DNA of 16,347 nt, taken from assembly GCA_020440935.1 (NCBI GenBank), contig JAGRNC010000010.1, positions 1-16,347 of the forward strand, given 5' to 3'. Position 1 is the stretch's first letter. Each line of letters starts with the position of its first letter. Shown in pieces: positions 8,085 to 14,504 of the stretch. Both the position numbers and the translations under genes were made by a program. A model generated the notes under the pieces. That model saw only the letters and a list, made by a program, of their open reading frames with translations, had not been told where the DNA came from and did no database searches. Source of the DNA: Leptospiraceae bacterium (GTDB lineage Bacteria; Spirochaetota; Leptospiria; Leptospirales; Leptonemataceae).

Positions 8085-8398
8085 TCGCGCTTCTTCCCGG
8101 TAAGCACTGGCTTAATTCCCCTGCGAAAGGCGGCGCGCCCCAGTGCATGGGTCCCGATGGGATTAGCCAGCGCGATGAAAACTACGATCAATGCAAGTTT
8201 GAGGCTGCTCAAGGTCAGACCTTCGTAGACGATCAAGCCTATGATTGCCAGAAGCATTCCCAGTGTGTCGGATTTGCTCACCGCATGGGTCCGCGCAAAA
8301 AAGTCCGGCAATCGCACAATTCCAATGCTGCCCACAAGCATAAAGAATATGCCCGTTACGACCAGGATAACGCTAACAATGGATTGAATCTCATTCAT
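8081..8398 (-). CDS. mrpG: Mrp antiporter subunit G
   Basis: This 105-residue protein of the PhaG/MnhG family has three membrane helices. The signature is GSIGIVRLPDFFARTHAVSK (residues 23-42) followed by SDTLGMLLAIIGL, closely matching the family's 'G-x-x-R-x-P-D-x-x-x-R-x-H-A-x-x-K-x-x-T-x-G'. The helix near 68-80 precedes IANPIGTHALGRAA-type sequence (here ALANPIGTHALGRAAF), also conserved. MrpG is a small scaffold-like subunit next to E and F in the complex. ATG 8398 overlaps the mrpF end by 8 bp, with a GGGGAGAG about ten bases upstream; its stop overlaps the DUF4040 start. Confidence 0.95.
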   Translation of the reverse strand: MNEIQSIVSVILVVTGIFFMLVGSIGIVRLPDFFARTHAVSKSDTLGMLLAIIGLIVYEGLTLSSLKLALIVVFIALANPIGTHALGRAAFRRGIKPVLTGKKRE

Positions 8399-8666
8399 CG
8401 GAATCGGCTCTCCCCGAGGTGAAGTATTTGGCGATAATTAGCGAGCCAATAAAGCCTAGAATCGCATAGGCCAGAGTAATATCGATGAACATATCGATCC
8501 GATTGTAGATTATGCCGATCAGACAGATCAATACGATGGTCTTGGTCGCGATGGCGTTAGCCCCCACCAGGCGATCATAAACCGTAGGACCCTTCACAAC
8601 TCGTATCAATGGTACCGAAATGATAACGGTAAGAATTACGGCAGAATATAGAAAGAAAGCCGTCAT
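8391..8666 (-). CDS. mrpF: Mrp antiporter subunit F
   Basis: This 91-residue protein of the MnhF/PhaF family has three predicted helices. The signature is RVVKGPTVYDRLVGANAIAT (residues 22-41), equivalent to the family's 'G-P-T-x-x-D-R-x-x-x-x-x-x-x', followed by DITLAYAILGFIGSLIIAKY. MrpF lies against MrpG and E in the membrane complex and in some bacteria also supports bile-salt or cation efflux. ATG 8666 has an excellent GGAGGAG seven bases upstream and overlaps the mrpE stop (ATGA). The C-terminus is acidic (GRADSDE). Confidence 0.94.
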   Translation of the reverse strand: MTAFFLYSAVILTVIISVPLIRVVKGPTVYDRLVGANAIATKTIVLICLIGIIYNRIDMFIDITLAYAILGFIGSLIIAKYFTSGRADSDE

Positions 8667-9223
8667 GAAAGCTCCTCCGGGGAAGAATAGAATCGCACAT
8701 CGTAAACCACGGACTTACGTTCTTTCGTAAACAGTCGGGCCACCCTGGACGGCATATTGTCATCCACCACAGTACTGATGGATTGTGGCGTCAGCGCATG
8801 GACCGTGAATTCATTTCCCTGGATGTCAATTGTCAAAGTACCGGGCGTTAGAGTTATGGAGTTTCCCAGAATCATGCGCGCATGAGCGCTGGGAAGGTCC
8901 GCCTTAAAGCGGACAATGTATGTGGAGATCGGTAGACTTTTTCTAAGAATGATTCCGGCCACATGGAAACCGGAAGCGATAATCTGCCAGGACAACCAGA
9001 GAAGGTAGTATAAGAAGTAACCGTATCTTAGATGGCGCAGATCGTCTTTTTCATCGGCGTAGAAGCTATGCTGCTTCAGGCTATGGTTCATGATAAGAAC
9101 TATCAGCACAGACAGTACGCCCAGGCTCATATGGAACCAGTCAAAGTATCCGCTCATGATCAGCCAGAAACCAAAGAGTGATGCAAAGGAAAGTAGCAGG
9201 CTGATGGGAGAGACTTTCTTCAT
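8663..9223 (-). CDS. mrpE: Mrp antiporter subunit E, first gene of the operon
   Basis: This 186-residue protein of the MnhE family, of usual length, has three N-terminal helices (about 8-28, 31-47 and 68-94) and a cytoplasmic C-terminal half. The signature lies in the cytoplasmic domain: ARMILGNSITLTPGTLTIDI (115-134), then FTVHAL, matching 'L-x-N-x-I-T-L-T-P-G-T'. It is the promoter-proximal gene, so the order E-F-G-...-B-C-D differs from the classical A-G order and is permuted. ATG 9223 is preceded by AAGGGG about nine bases away. The 3' end overlaps mrpF. Confidence 0.95.
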   Translation of the reverse strand: MKKVSPISLLLSFASLFGFWLIMSGYFDWFHMSLGVLSVLIVLIMNHSLKQHSFYADEKDDLRHLRYGYFLYYLLWLSWQIIASGFHVAGIILRKSLPISTYIVRFKADLPSAHARMILGNSITLTPGTLTIDIQGNEFTVHALTPQSISTVVDDNMPSRVARLFTKERKSVVYDVRFYSSPEELS

Positions 9224-9387
9224 AATCTGTGCCCCTTAATTTAGCACCGAACATCGGGCCCGAAAACAAAATCATTGCCAATAGTGACGATGAAATGCCG
9301 CCCATTAGAGGAACGGAACACCGACCATGTCAATCCTTTCCTCCCGCTCCGACAGCAAGGAGTCCCGAATTGCGAGACCGGAGCAGC

Positions 9388-9406
9388 CATACCCCCCATA
9401 GGTATG
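9388..9406. promoter_or_regulatory. Perfect inverted repeat CATACC-N7-GGTATG, possible operator
   Basis: CATACC (9388-9393) and GGTATG (9401-9406) are exact reverse complements around a C-rich 7-base centre. From memory, the layout ATACC-C-run-GGTAT resembles operators of the CsoR/CstR metal- or sulfur-sensing repressors, but the halves are less GC-rich than most. It could also act as a hairpin in the mrp leader RNA. The seen fact is only the palindrome. Confidence 0.35.
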
Positions 9407-9460
9407 TGTTTTGTCCGTAAATAAAGGAAGCAAGGCGCGCCGGGGCCATTAAAAAACTAA

Positions 9461-9483
9461 CCTGTATTATAGAACAAAACAGG
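9461..9483. promoter_or_regulatory. Inverted repeat CCTGT-N13-ACAGG over the putative -10 box
   Basis: CCTGT (9461-9465) and ACAGG (9479-9483) are exact reverse complements and bracket the minus-strand TATAAT. A repressor bound here would cover the -10 element of the mrp promoter. Five-base arms can arise by chance, so this is tentative. Confidence 0.3.
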
Positions 9484-9494
9484 GGAAACATCTT
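9466..9494 (-). promoter_or_regulatory. Putative promoter of the mrp operon
   Basis: The minus strand has a perfect TATAAT (9471 down to 9466). At a 17-bp spacing the -35 position reads AAGATG, a weak match, so the promoter would need an activator or be weak. Transcription would start near 9459, giving a leader of about 235 bases before mrpE. No better -10 is seen closer to the gene. Confidence 0.4.
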
Positions 9495-9580
9495 GACATG
9501 GCCAGGGGGACATAACACAGTCCGGATTGTTCTGCCGGTTCCGTCCATTTCTGCCGACGGTATTACTGGGCCGTGATTCT

Positions 9581-10444
9581 ATGCATTTTTTTGTCTCTAG
9601 CTCACTCAGTCAGCTTTCCCGCGCGGAAGTGCTCCGTCTGCAGAAGTCCCTCAAAGTGATTCTGCGCCACGAGAATAAGACCGAAAGGCTGCAATCCACT
9701 CTGCTTTCCCTCTATAATAATCTGCAAACCGCGCCCTGCCTTGAGCACGATTCCTTCCGAAGGCTACTCACCGCCGGTGGGGTGCTGGCAACGGAAGAGC
9801 TGACCTCCTCCGAACAAGAAGAGCTTCGAGAGAATCCATTTGTGGTATGGCCCAACGCATCCTTCTGCTCGGTGGCTGGAGAAGCGCTGGAGGCCCTTAA
9901 GAAGGACAATCGATTTCTTCGCAGCGGCTATCTATTTGCTTTCATCAGCCGGCTTTCCTCCAAAGAAATCAAGGCCTGGGCCCAGTGGATTGCCCGTACG
10001 GACCGATTGGGTAGAAAGCCCTCCAATGCTCAGGAATTGTATCGATACCTGCTATTAGTTAAGGCGCCCGCTCAAGAGCCGCCCGGACAGCAATCAGCGA
10101 CCGAAATCGACGGCATGGATCTGAAAGCAGTGCTGGTAGACGAACCCACATCGCCAATGCATTGGTTTTATCGGGGGGTGTTGCCATTCTATCGATGCCT
10201 GGATGATCTACACGGCAAGATGCAAAAAGAAGATTCCCCGGCCGAAGTGCATCGAATTCTGGAGGCATTCCAGCGCGGCGATCTGATCAGCTTTGGTGAA
10301 ATCACCGGCTTCGGAGAGCCGCTCAAATTTCTAATCCGTAAAACCCGTGAACACGGACCCAGCACGATTACCCTGCGGGCGCTGGGACAAACCACTTCCG
10401 AAAGCGCCGAATCGCTGGAAACTTCCAGTCCTTCCCTATTCTAG
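9581..10444 (+). CDS. Protein of unknown function, 287 residues
   Basis: I do not recognise this protein. It looks soluble and mostly helical, with no signal peptide, membrane segment or obvious catalytic motif. The N-terminal part reads SQLSRAEVLRLQKSLKVIL, then a helix-rich region with ELTSSEQEEL (about 75-84) and SSKEIKAWAQWIARTDRLGR (about 130-149). A linker rich in P, Q and E (about 162-175) separates it from a second part beginning IDGMDLKAVLVDEPTSP; the C-terminal tail is Ser/Glu/Thr-rich and probably disordered. ATG 9581 is preferred over a TTG at 9527 because the extra 18 residues look unstructured, though its Shine-Dalgarno (GGG) is weak. It is divergent from the mrp operon and converges on the DUF423 gene. 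Confidence 0.75.
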   Translation: MHFFVSSSLSQLSRAEVLRLQKSLKVILRHENKTERLQSTLLSLYNNLQTAPCLEHDSFRRLLTAGGVLATEELTSSEQEELRENPFVVWPNASFCSVAGEALEALKKDNRFLRSGYLFAFISRLSSKEIKAWAQWIARTDRLGRKPSNAQELYRYLLLVKAPAQEPPGQQSATEIDGMDLKAVLVDEPTSPMHWFYRGVLPFYRCLDDLHGKMQKEDSPAEVHRILEAFQRGDLISFGEITGFGEPLKFLIRKTREHGPSTITLRALGQTTSESAESLETSSPSLF

Positions 10445-10535
10445 ATTCTTACAACCGGCTTGAGAGTCCGATCCGATCAGGCACGCCGCTCCTCTCAGAA
10501 CTACCCGGTCCCATTTCTGGCCCATTAGATTTAGC
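10445..10535. other. Convergent intergenic spacer
   Basis: These 91 bp lie between two convergent genes. TGAGAG (10461-10466) and CTCTCA (10493-10498) could pair around a 26-base loop, but there is no T-run, so I do not call a terminator. Confidence 0.4.
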
Positions 10536-10919
10536 TTAGCGTTGGAATCGGATGATCTTCCAGGCGCTCCAGAGCCAGCCTACGATGAACAGCACCCCGC
10601 CGATGGGAGTAACCGCGCCCAGTATTCCGGTACCAGTGGCGACGAGCAGAAAAAGAGAACCAGAAAAGAATAACACTCCGCCCGCCAGTGCCCAGGCAGG
10701 CTTTCGCAAATCGGGACCGCCAAGAAGCGAAGAAAGCGACAGAAACAGGATTCCCAGAGAATGGAACATCATGTATCGTACGGCCGTGTGGTAGATTTCC
10801 AGGTATCGATGGCTCAAAACACCCTCCAGGCCATGGGCGCCAAATGCGCCTGCGGCAACAGACAGGGCTGCCAGAATGGCTCCCATACACATCAAGATCC
10901 GAACTTCTTTGGTATTCAT
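10536..10919 (-). CDS. DUF423 family integral membrane protein
   Basis: This 127-residue membrane protein with four helices matches DUF423 (YgdD/YwdK-like). The hallmarks are AAGAFGAHGLEGVLS (22-36), HTAVRYMMFHSLGIL (44-58), LFFSGSLFLLVATG (83-96) and a final ITPIGG-type helix start, here VTPIGGVLFIVGWLWSAW (103-120). The function of the family is not established. ATG 10919 is chosen because it gives the family length and N-terminus; the open frame runs much further upstream but without family character, and the ribosome site is weak. It is divergent from the CsgG-like lipoprotein, with only 63 bp between starts. Confidence 0.92.
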   Translation of the reverse strand: MNTKEVRILMCMGAILAALSVAAGAFGAHGLEGVLSHRYLEIYHTAVRYMMFHSLGILFLSLSSLLGGPDLRKPAWALAGGVLFFSGSLFLLVATGTGILGAVTPIGGVLFIVGWLWSAWKIIRFQR

Positions 10920-10945
10920 CGGGTCTAAAGACGGTAGCTTTTTGA

Positions 10946-10959
10946 TTGCTGTCCAGCAA
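10946..10959. promoter_or_regulatory. 14-bp palindrome TTGCTG-TC-CAGCAA in a divergent promoter region
   Basis: Two perfect six-base arms flank a two-base centre in the 63-bp region between the DUF423 and lipoprotein starts. Position and symmetry suggest a dimeric regulator site; no known family is named. Confidence 0.35.
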
Positions 10960-10982
10960 ACTAAGTGCGACTGGAGTATTCT

Positions 10983-11681
10983 ATGTTTCGTTGGTTGATT
11001 CGCCCCTGCCTGGCGTGTGGAATTTTTTCTGTTATCGGATGTTCGGCAATAACCGTGGCGGTGCAGCCAGGTTCCGAGGCTATCCGACGTTCTTTTCCCG
11101 AGCAAACTCAGACCGGCTTGCTTTCGGAGCCGGAGGAAAAACCACAGGAGGCCACTGAGCAGATTCGTGTTGTAGTCATGCCCATCGATGTTAAGGGCGA
11201 GCAATGGGGCGGTCAGTTCTCCGATGCCATCGCGCTGCATTTGATGAATACGCGGAGATTCGATGTGCTCGAACGAAGCTATCTGGAGCGAGTTCTTCGC
11301 GAACAGAGCTTGCAGCAATCGGGATTGATCGATCCGGAAACGGCCGCAAAGATTGGACGTATCCTGGGAGCACGGTTCTTAATCACCGGAGAAGCAATTC
11401 CGCTGCGTTATCAGGATAGCGCAGGGTCCTATCATGAAAATCTGGTAGATACCTGCACCATAAAGATCATCGATGTGGAAACGGCATCGCACTTTGCAAT
11501 TATTCGAAAGGAGCCCGGCATTGCCTGGACCTGGAGCTATCGGTTCATGTGGGGCATACCGCTATCAATGATTTGGAGCAGGGAAGATATTTTAATCGAT
11601 AGCAGCGAATACGATGAAATCGCCTCGCAGGTAGTCACAAAGTTTATTAATACTCTAAAGTACGGCGCGCCCGGGCTGTAA
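10983..11681 (+). CDS. CsgG-like (curli-assembly/FlgO type) lipoprotein
   Basis: The 232-residue protein starts with a lipoprotein signal peptide: MFRWLIRP, a hydrophobic stretch and lipobox VIGC with Cys20 as the lipidated residue. After a Pro/Glu/Gln-rich linker (about 25-60) comes a CsgG-type fold: IRVVVMPID (61-69), FDVLERSYLERVLREQSLQQ (93-112), SGLIDPETAAKIGRILGARF (113-132) and LITGEA. That 'VLER-x-x-L-x-x-VL-x-EQ' plus 'A-x-x-IG-x-x-LGA-x-x-x-x-x-G' pair is characteristic of the family, whose members act at the outer membrane in secretion or assembly. It lacks curli genes nearby. ATG 10983 has GGAG six bases upstream; a GTG at 10965 is the alternative. It is a single gene, probably with its own promoter. 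Confidence 0.87.
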   Translation: MFRWLIRPCLACGIFSVIGCSAITVAVQPGSEAIRRSFPEQTQTGLLSEPEEKPQEATEQIRVVVMPIDVKGEQWGGQFSDAIALHLMNTRRFDVLERSYLERVLREQSLQQSGLIDPETAAKIGRILGARFLITGEAIPLRYQDSAGSYHENLVDTCTIKIIDVETASHFAIIRKEPGIAWTWSYRFMWGIPLSMIWSREDILIDSSEYDEIASQVVTKFINTLKYGAPGL

Positions 11682-11900
11682 TTTGAGAGCTGGAATGGCG
11701 GGCCGCGAATTTCTAATGGAATTGTTGGACGGCCGTCTGAGAGATGGCTGGATTTTGGAAGGCCGGGTCTTTCAGTGTCCGCTCCTCTGGCGGGTTTTCT
11801 GATTTGAGGACGATTTTTCCTGCCAATGGAAGTGCGACTTGTCGATTCCCGCCACATCAATTCGATAAGATAAAAACGCCGCACTTGTGAGATTAGAAAT
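11682..11900. other. Intergenic region before the VOC gene
   Basis: This 219-bp spacer holds a weak terminator-like hairpin near 11779-11798. An AT-rich stretch (GATAAGATAAAA, about 11863-11874) could contain the -10 of the downstream gene, but no -35 at proper spacing was found. Confidence 0.35.
11779..11798 (+). terminator. Weak rho-independent terminator candidate
   Basis: CCGC (11779-11782) pairs with GCGG (11790-11793) around a 7-base loop, extendable by two G-U pairs, and is followed by GTTTT. The short stem and its 98-bp distance from the lipoprotein stop make it only a candidate. Confidence 0.3.
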
Positions 11901-12806
11901 ATGCAACTGATAACACCCAACCTATGGTTTGATCGAAATGCCGAAGAAGCAGCCGAATTCTACATCGAGACATTGCAAAACGGCAAAGTTAATGGCAAAA
12001 CGCACTATCTCGAAGCCGGATTTGAAATCCATCAAATGCCTCCCGGCACTGTACTGACCATTGACTTTGAAATTCTGGGGCTTCGTTTCACTGCGTTAAA
12101 TGGAGGGCCGATGTTTCAGTTTACTCCGGCCATATCCTTTATGGTGAACTGTCCTACACCGGAAGAAGTGGACCGACTCTGGTCGCATCTTTCAAAAGGC
12201 GGAACAGCCCTGATGCCACTGGATTCTTATCCGTTCAGCCCTCGGTATGGTTGGACCACGGATCGATTTGGTCTTTCCTGGCAGGTGCATTGTACCGATT
12301 CGGTGCAATCCGTAGAAATAGTACCGGCGCTGTTATTCACGAACGATGCATGCGGCCGAGTGGATGAGGCGCACACCTTGTACACATCCACGTTCCCCGA
12401 TTCCAGTATAGGCCTGGTAGCGCGCTACGGAGCGGAACAGCTTCCGAATAAGGAGGGTCACATCATGTATTCCGATTTTCGGCTCGCTGGACAGAAGTTT
12501 GTGGCTATGGAAAGCGCCATGGAGCACAAATTCGGCTTCACCGAGGCTGTTTCCTTTCTGGTAGAATGCGCCGACCAGGCAGAAATCGATAAATACTGGA
12601 ATGCACTGTGTGCTGATCCCGCAGCGGCACAATGCGGCTGGGTCAAAGATAAATTCGGAGTCTCCTGGCAGATCGTCCCTGGCGGGATGAATGAGATGCT
12701 GAATAGTACCGACAAAGAGGCTGCCAATCGAGCGATGAATGCGATGTTGCAAATGAAAAAGATCGATATCGCTGCGCTGAAGGCGGCTTTCGCGGGCAAG
12801 CAGTGA
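11901..12806 (+). CDS. Two-domain VOC family protein (PhnB/3-dmu-9_3-mt type)
   Basis: The 301-residue protein has two tandem vicinal-oxygen-chelate domains of the PhnB/'3-demethylubiquinone-9 3-methyltransferase' type. Domain 1 (about 3-132) begins TPNLWFDRNAEEAAEFY and ends DRFGLSWQVH; domain 2 (about 139-262) begins VPALLFTNDACGRVDEAHTL and ends DKFGVSWQIVP. Both end with the same 'D-x-FG-x-SWQ' motif. The C-terminal helix (IDKYW..., then MNAMLQMKKIDIAALKAAF) is common in PhnB-like proteins. Despite the historical name, the fold is not a methyltransferase and no enzyme activity can be assigned. The ribosome site is weak. The gene converges with pfkB 45 bp downstream, with no operon partner. 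Confidence 0.9.
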   Translation: MQLITPNLWFDRNAEEAAEFYIETLQNGKVNGKTHYLEAGFEIHQMPPGTVLTIDFEILGLRFTALNGGPMFQFTPAISFMVNCPTPEEVDRLWSHLSKGGTALMPLDSYPFSPRYGWTTDRFGLSWQVHCTDSVQSVEIVPALLFTNDACGRVDEAHTLYTSTFPDSSIGLVARYGAEQLPNKEGHIMYSDFRLAGQKFVAMESAMEHKFGFTEAVSFLVECADQAEIDKYWNALCADPAAAQCGWVKDKFGVSWQIVPGGMNEMLNSTDKEAANRAMNAMLQMKKIDIAALKAAFAGKQ

Positions 12807-12851
12807 ATGGTTTCGCGACCTTCCGATAGCGCTCCTTGATGGACCTACGTT

Positions 12852-13778
12852 TTAATTCCTTTGCAGCCAATCGTACAGTCGATGGGCAGTGTCTGCGTCA
12901 AATAGCTGGCTTCCCGGATTCATTGTGGCCGCTGTTCCGCAGGCAACGCCCAGCTGCACCGCTTCCAGAATGGAACGATTCGCAGCCAGGGAATGAACAA
13001 TACCGGCCACCATACTATCGCCGGCTCCAACGGTACTTCGCTTTTTAACAATCGGCGCAGGGACAAATCGCACCGAATCCTGATAAGCAAAATAAGCGCC
13101 AGATGCCCCCACAGATACTACAACGATTTCGCAAGGATAATCGCGGATCAACTGCAACGAAGCCTCAGCTACTGCATCCACCTCCAGTTCGTTCTTGCCC
13201 ACAAGGGAGCTCAATTCGGCCAGATTAGGCTTAACTAGATAGACCGATGATTCCAGCGCAGCCGCCAGGGGTTTGCCTGTAGTATCCACAACATATCTTG
13301 CACCCAGGTTCTTCGCCATGGTTCCAATGCGGCAATAGGCATCAGAGTCCATACCCTGCGGAAGGCTACCGCTAGCGACAATGAAGGAAGGCGCCGGATC
13401 CAGCGCTTCCAGAGTAGACTGCAAACCATCCAGGGCCATGGGCTCGGCATCATCATATGGTAGAATGAATCGGTATTGATTCTCGGTGGCATTGTCAAAG
13501 ACAGTGAGATTCTGACGCGTGGCCGCCGAGGTCTCCAACAGATGGTAACGAATTTCCTGGCGATCAAGCAAATCCCGTAGCACCGGTCCGGTATAACCTC
13601 CTGCGGTGCAAATGGCCAGGTTATCGCTGCCGAGACGATTCAGCGCGCGCGACACATTGATTCCTCCGCCGCCCGGCTCATCGACCACGGTGGCACATCG
13701 CAGCTTCGCATCGGGCAACAAAGCCTCCACCGCAACGCTGCGATCAATAGAAGGATTAAGAGTTATGGTTACAATCAT
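12852..13778 (-). CDS. pfkB: 6-phosphofructokinase, PfkB family (Pfk-2 type)
   Basis: The 308-residue ribokinase-fold sugar kinase phosphorylates fructose-6-phosphate (glycolysis) if it follows its closest relative. Diagnostic points are KLRC (25-28), EPGGGGINVSRALNRLG (34-50), TRQNL (87-91), QYRF (101-104), SGSLPQG (136-142), VKPNLAELSSLV (182-193) and STVGAGDSMVAG (248-259) with catalytic Asp254. These match E. coli Pfk-2, which I recall as 309 residues with Asp256; 1-phosphofructokinase and tagatose-6-phosphate kinase are possible alternatives in the same subfamily. The start at ATG 13778 is fixed by MIVTITLNPS. It lies four bases after the sigma gene stop (13783) and lacks a good Shine-Dalgarno, so translation may depend on coupling to that gene. 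An operon with a metal-type sigma factor is unusual. Confidence 0.9.
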   Translation of the reverse strand: MIVTITLNPSIDRSVAVEALLPDAKLRCATVVDEPGGGGINVSRALNRLGSDNLAICTAGGYTGPVLRDLLDRQEIRYHLLETSAATRQNLTVFDNATENQYRFILPYDDAEPMALDGLQSTLEALDPAPSFIVASGSLPQGMDSDAYCRIGTMAKNLGARYVVDTTGKPLAAALESSVYLVKPNLAELSSLVGKNELEVDAVAEASLQLIRDYPCEIVVVSVGASGAYFAYQDSVRFVPAPIVKKRSTVGAGDSMVAGIVHSLAANRSILEAVQLGVACGTAATMNPGSQLFDADTAHRLYDWLQRN

Positions 13779-13782
13779 AGAG

Positions 13783-14382
13783 CTACAATTCGCCAGGGGT
13801 TCCGGTCGCTCCGCCACAAGAACAATCCAGACAGCCGTGGACAGCGCAAAGCCGGCAGGAGTCAAGCAGCAGGCGGCCCAGTTGCTCCCTGGCTCGATGC
13901 CGGCGAACCTTCAAATTGTTGGTATCTATACCCAGTTTATCGGCGACCTCGCCAGAAGGACGTTCCTCAAGCTCCAGCCATTCTATCATCTGGCGGTACT
14001 CGGGCCGCATTTCCGGTAGTAGCGAACGGAAACATTCGCAAAGCTCGCTACGATCAGCATTCTGCATTTCGTCGGTAACCATTGAGCGCAGATTCGCCAT
14101 CTTCCGTTCGGCGGCCGCGCCTCTTCGATAGGAATCTATGATTGCGTTTCGCAGGATCCGATAAAACCAGGAAAGAAGGTCATCCTCTCCCACAAATTCT
14201 GTGTTGCTTCGCAGAGCTCTCAGCAATGCATCCTGAAAGATGTCCTCGGCCAGGTCGGGGTCGGAAACCCGATTGCGTACAAAGGCCACCAACCTGGTCC
14301 TGTATTGCATCAAGTTTTCAACAGAGCTGGCGCTGTAGTCGGTGCCCGATTCTTGAGGGGCCGGATTCTCAGATGGTTCCAT
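13783..14382 (-). CDS. ECF sigma factor with C-terminal cysteine cluster (CorE-like)
   Basis: This 199-residue RNA polymerase sigma factor carries its own metal-sensor-like tail. Region 2 lies at about 25-92 (VSDPDLAEDIFQDALLRAL, then LLSWFYRILRNAIIDSYRR) and region 4 at about 116-172 (LPEMRPEYRQMIEWLELEE, then GEVADKLGIDTNNLKVRRHR). Seven cysteines are visible: 115 and 117 (CEC) between the domains, and 176, 179, 184, 187 and 189 in CRLCAVHGCLDCSC at the end. Copper-responsive CorE of Myxococcus has such a C-terminal cysteine-rich domain and needs no anti-sigma factor; the likeness and the CopB-type ATPase nearby support copper or other metal sensing. No anti-sigma gene is present. ATG 14382 is preferred over GTG 14400, although neither has a clear ribosome site. 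Confidence 0.88.
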   Translation of the reverse strand: MEPSENPAPQESGTDYSASSVENLMQYRTRLVAFVRNRVSDPDLAEDIFQDALLRALRSNTEFVGEDDLLSWFYRILRNAIIDSYRRGAAAERKMANLRSMVTDEMQNADRSELCECFRSLLPEMRPEYRQMIEWLELEERPSGEVADKLGIDTNNLKVRRHRAREQLGRLLLDSCRLCAVHGCLDCSCGGATGTPGEL

Positions 14383-14469
14383 AGTAAGCGAAGAGAGCAC
14401 GTAGACAGCTGGACGCGCACCATTACCATGGTCCGCCCGGAGGGCCCCCGCAGGCCAGTCATTCTATGG

Positions 14470-14489
14470 TTTTGCGCAACGGCGCAAAA
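14470..14489. promoter_or_regulatory. Perfect palindrome with arms TTTTGCGC / GCGCAAAA
   Basis: Eight-base arms (14470-14477 and 14482-14489) with a 4-base centre lie in the 122-bp gap between the thioredoxin-like gene and the sigma gene. The T-run is on the 5' side and the A-run on the 3' side on both strands, opposite to an intrinsic terminator, so an operator or processing site is more likely. Confidence 0.5.
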
Positions 14490-14504
14490 GGAAAAATAAT
14501 GACC

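Larger units (their letters stand above)
9224..9580. other. 357-bp divergent intergenic region
   Basis: This gap separates mrpE (leftward) from the unknown gene at 9581 (rightward). It carries a perfect minus-strand TATAAT (9466-9471) that suits the mrp operon, two inverted repeats (9388-9406 and 9461-9483) and a plus-strand TTGACA (9493-9498) without a convincing partner. I see no credible protein: the longest open frame on the minus strand (9330-9548) has no ribosome site and no family character. The presumed mrp leader would be about 230 bases long, enough for regulation, but I recognise no known riboswitch. Confidence 0.55.

Noticed and set aside
1767..9223. Assignment of the large membrane operon to respiratory complex I or a membrane-bound hydrogenase.
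   Set aside because: No NuoB/C/D/E/F/G-like or hydrogenase catalytic subunits are present, whereas MrpB, C, E, F and G hallmarks are all present.
9493..9498. TTGACA on the plus strand as the -35 of the gene at 9581.
   Set aside because: At 16-18 bp spacing there is no acceptable -10 hexamer; the only similar sequence (CATAAC) is far too close.
9330..9548. Minus-strand open frame of 72 codons in the mrp upstream region.
   Set aside because: It lacks a ribosome site and recognisable sequence, and overlaps the probable promoter.
11537..11920. Minus-strand open frame of 127 codons at the lipoprotein/VOC junction.
   Set aside because: It is antisense to the end of the lipoprotein gene and the start of the VOC gene, with no family features.
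14470..14489. Palindrome read as a rho-independent terminator of the thioredoxin-like gene.
   Set aside because: No T-run follows the stem on the minus strand (the next bases are CCATAG).
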